Assembly (NCBI RefSeq): GCF_009858175.1
Contig: NZ_CP047393.1
Coordinates: 1,302,001-1,366,000 of the forward strand
DNA length: 64,000 nucleotides
From: Pontibacillus sp. HMF3514
GTDB lineage: Bacteria > Bacillota > Bacilli > Bacillales > BH030062
Reading direction: 5' to 3'
The notes under the pieces are model-generated. The model saw only the letters and a list, made by a program, of their open reading frames with translations, was not told the DNA's origin and searched no databases. Made by a program: the position numbers and the translations under genes. Positions 62,266-64,000 of the stretch are shown here, in pieces (positions within the stretch are counted from its first letter, which is position 1; each line of letters starts with the position of its first letter).

Positions 62266-62445
62266 ATGATTTGGTTATACATGTTAAGTCCACTTATTGT
62301 GATTTTTGGAATAGCCATTTTGGTAGATATAAAAAGGAAGAAGAATGATAACGCTGGAGAGAATGTAGATCGTAATAAGTATCGTGACAAAGCTTATGCA
62401 GAGCTTGAACGTTATGAAGATATTAACAGTAATGGGGGCTATTAA
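62266..62445 (+). CDS. 59-residue single-pass membrane protein
   Basis: I start at ATG 62266, seven bases after GGGAGG; the ATG at 62260 is too close to the site. The peptide has one hydrophobic helix (about 1-22) followed by a basic patch (DIKRKKN) and a hydrophilic, acidic helix. It is a typical small inner-membrane protein; no family recognised. A terminator follows. Confidence 0.68.
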   Translation: MIWLYMLSPLIVIFGIAILVDIKRKKNDNAGENVDRNKYRDKAYAELERYEDINSNGGY

Positions 62446-62455
62446 AAGGTACACA

Positions 62456-62487
62456 AAATAGGAGCTATTTATGAATAGCTCCTATTT
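62456..62487. terminator. Bidirectional terminator
   Basis: AAATAGGAGCTATT and AATAGCTCCTATTT form a 14-bp stem around a TATG loop. It separates the 59-residue gene from the convergent minus-strand gene. Confidence 0.88.
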
Positions 62488-62494
62488 AAATCCT

Positions 62495-62860
62495 TTATTT
62501 GAATAGCTCCATCAACGTCGTAAAGTCTCCAGTTTCCTTATCTATCAAGTACCAATTCAACGTAGCTGTGTGCGAGCGATTTCCTTCTCTAACCAATTCA
62601 TATACATGAATGACGTAATACTGTTCATTCATATGATCATATTCAACTCGTAAATTAGAGTTTTCTGTTATGTTTAAAAGCTGTCTCACGAAATCTTCGG
62701 CATCCTCATTGGTCAATGAAACGTGATCTACGCTAGCAGATTTTACTTTATAATTAATGCTTTTCTTTTTAAGACTCAACTCATTGATATCCTCACTAAA
62801 CCCAAAACCCCCAAGTAACAAAAGCCCTGCAACAGAAATCGAAAATAGTTTTGTCTTCAA
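62495..62860 (-). CDS. Secreted hypothetical protein
   Basis: The TTG start at 62860 lies behind AAAGGAGATCATT. The 121-residue product has a signal peptide (MKTKLFSISVAGLLLLGGFG) with probable cleavage near residue 21 and a small alpha/beta domain ending TATLNWYLIDKETGDFTTL, a PepSY-like pattern of strand, turn and strand. No family can be assigned. It is located between a terminator and the BCCT transporter gene on the same strand. Confidence 0.75.
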   Translation of the reverse strand: MKTKLFSISVAGLLLLGGFGFSEDINELSLKKKSINYKVKSASVDHVSLTNEDAEDFVRQLLNITENSNLRVEYDHMNEQYYVIHVYELVREGNRSHTATLNWYLIDKETGDFTTLMELFK

Positions 62861-62909
62861 AATGATCTCCTTTCAAAGAAATGACGTGAAAATTAGAGTT
62901 ATTCCTTCA

Positions 62910-64000
62910 TTATTCATCCACCAGTTTTAAAAATGACATCGTCAATAACACCATAATGACGCAGCCAGGAAGTGCAACTAAAACCGTTACCGTTTGTAGC
63001 GTGTTTAATCCACCAATAAATAATAAAGCAGTAGGTGGGATCGCTAATGCGAATGCCCAAAACAATCGGTTCCATCGCACTGGGTCTTCATCCACTCGTT
63101 TTTGGGTTACAGCTGCTAGCATATAAGACGAAGTATCAAATGTTGTGGCCATAAAAATAATGGCGAGAATGGTGAAGAGAGACACCATGACCGATCCAAG
63201 TGGAAGGGTGTCGATGATTGTAATAATCGCTTCATAAGCAAGACCTTCTTGAATCATGATAGGTATGGATAGTTCTTGATTCATTTGAAGAAACAGCCCG
63301 TAATTCCCTAATACGAAAAAGAAAATCCAACACCCAAGTGAACCAAAGATGAGAGTTCCAAAAATCATCTGTTTTATAGTTCGTCCCTCGGAAACCTTGG
63401 CAATGAATAGACCAATGAAAGGGGCATACACAATCCACCAAGCCCAGAAGAAGATCGTCCACTTTTCTGGGAAGCCAGATTTTGCAATCGGATCGATCCA
63501 AGTGTTCAATCTAAAAAAGTTATTCATTATGAGACCAACACTATTTGTGGACACTTCAAGTATGAAAATGGTCGGTCCGAAAATAATGACAATGAACAAC
63601 AGCAAAACAACGAGGTACACATTCAAATCACTCAAGCGTTTTATCCCTTTATCTAACCCCGAATAAACACTTACCGCAAACACGCTTGTACAAATAAAAA
63701 GTAGAGCGAGATCTAACATGAAGTTATGCTCAATGCCTGTTACTTTTTCAACACCAGCAGCCATCATCGGTATGGAAATCCCAAGAGACGTCCCCGCTGC
63801 TCCTAATAATCCCAATACAAAACATAAGTCGATAAACTTACCCAAGATCCCGTCTGCATAATGCTTTAATACAGGACGGCAAGCTTCACTGATTTTTAAA
63901 ACCGATACTCCTTTTACATGATACAAATATGCAATAGGGAGGGCGGGTAAGCAATAAATTGCCCAAGCTGTGGGCCCTGAATGGAAGAGTCCGTACGCAG
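62910..64000 (-). CDS. BCCT-family compatible-solute transporter (5' truncated by window)
   Basis: The frame stays open to the right edge, so the N-terminus lies outside the window. Visible are about eight membrane helices and the BCCT hallmark in WTIFFWAWWIVYAPFIGLFIAKVSEGRTI, plus AYGLFHSGPTAWAIYCL, corresponding to the HWGxHxWAIY region of the family. These sodium-coupled transporters import glycine betaine, choline or carnitine and serve osmoprotection. Exact substrate is not resolvable. The stop is at 62910. Confidence 0.93.
   Translation of the reverse strand, partial: AYGLFHSGPTAWAIYCLPALPIAYLYHVKGVSVLKISEACRPVLKHYADGILGKFIDLCFVLGLLGAAGTSLGISIPMMAAGVEKVTGIEHNFMLDLALLFICTSVFAVSVYSGLDKGIKRLSDLNVYLVVLLLFIVIIFGPTIFILEVSTNSVGLIMNNFFRLNTWIDPIAKSGFPEKWTIFFWAWWIVYAPFIGLFIAKVSEGRTIKQMIFGTLIFGSLGCWIFFFVLGNYGLFLQMNQELSIPIMIQEGLAYEAIITIIDTLPLGSVMVSLFTILAIIFMATTFDTSSYMLAAVTQKRVDEDPVRWNRLFWAFALAIPPTALLFIGGLNTLQTVTVLVALPGCVIMVLLTMSFLKLVDE

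Overview
The window reads as chromosome of a spore-forming, probably moderately halophilic member of the Bacillaceae (Halobacillus/Pontibacillus-like). Reasons: low GC; strong Shine-Dalgarno sites with many GTG and TTG starts; a LysM-GH18 spore-type glycosidase; a flotillin gene behind a sigma-W-like promoter; HemAT; a proC-proB-proA operon in the order of the osmotic proHJA operon of Halobacillus halophilus; and a BCCT compatible-solute transporter. I saw no rRNA, tRNA, CRISPR, insertion sequence or prophage.

Layout. 0.5-12.8 kb: an eight-gene operon of an anchored surface protein, an ABC exporter, a coiled-coil membrane protein, a MoxR AAA+ ATPase, a DUF58 protein and two von Willebrand factor A membrane proteins. 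13-31 kb: mostly housekeeping and accessory genes (PAP2 phosphatase, flotillin, two Nudix hydrolases, NADH dehydrogenase-like flavoprotein, spore glycosidase, DEAH helicase, pterin dehydratase, HemAT, M32 carboxypeptidase, a chemoreceptor) with several small membrane proteins. 31.4-37.0 kb: aminotransferase, ThDP enzyme, aldehyde dehydrogenase and lysine 6-dehydrogenase. 37.4-40.8 kb: proline synthesis. 40.9-43.7 kb: a helical-cupin fusion, an acetate-type transporter and small genes, with two arrays of degenerate 21-bp repeats (a third lies at 12.9 kb). 44.1-46.5 kb, minus strand: a glutarate-type CoA-transferase and a glutaryl-CoA-dehydrogenase-like enzyme. 46.7-56.4 kb: a ROK regulator, an ABC sugar importer and two cytoplasmic glycosidases, one a GH31 enzyme with an extra helical N-terminal region. 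56.5-64 kb: small membrane proteins, an FAD enzyme, adenine deaminase under a guanine-class riboswitch, a lipoprotein MTA/SAH nucleosidase and a partial BCCT transporter.

How genes work together. The most interesting reading is that the 31.4-37.0 kb and 44.1-46.5 kb blocks form one route of lysine breakdown: lysine to aminoadipate semialdehyde, 2-aminoadipate, 2-oxoadipate, glutarate semialdehyde, glutarate, glutaryl-CoA and crotonyl-CoA. Every step has a candidate enzyme here. The sugar block looks like uptake and intracellular cleavage of an alpha-glucoside. The adenine deaminase and exported nucleosidase suggest purine salvage from outside the cell. The 21-bp arrays keep exact register over up to 12 units although the unit sequences differ between loci.
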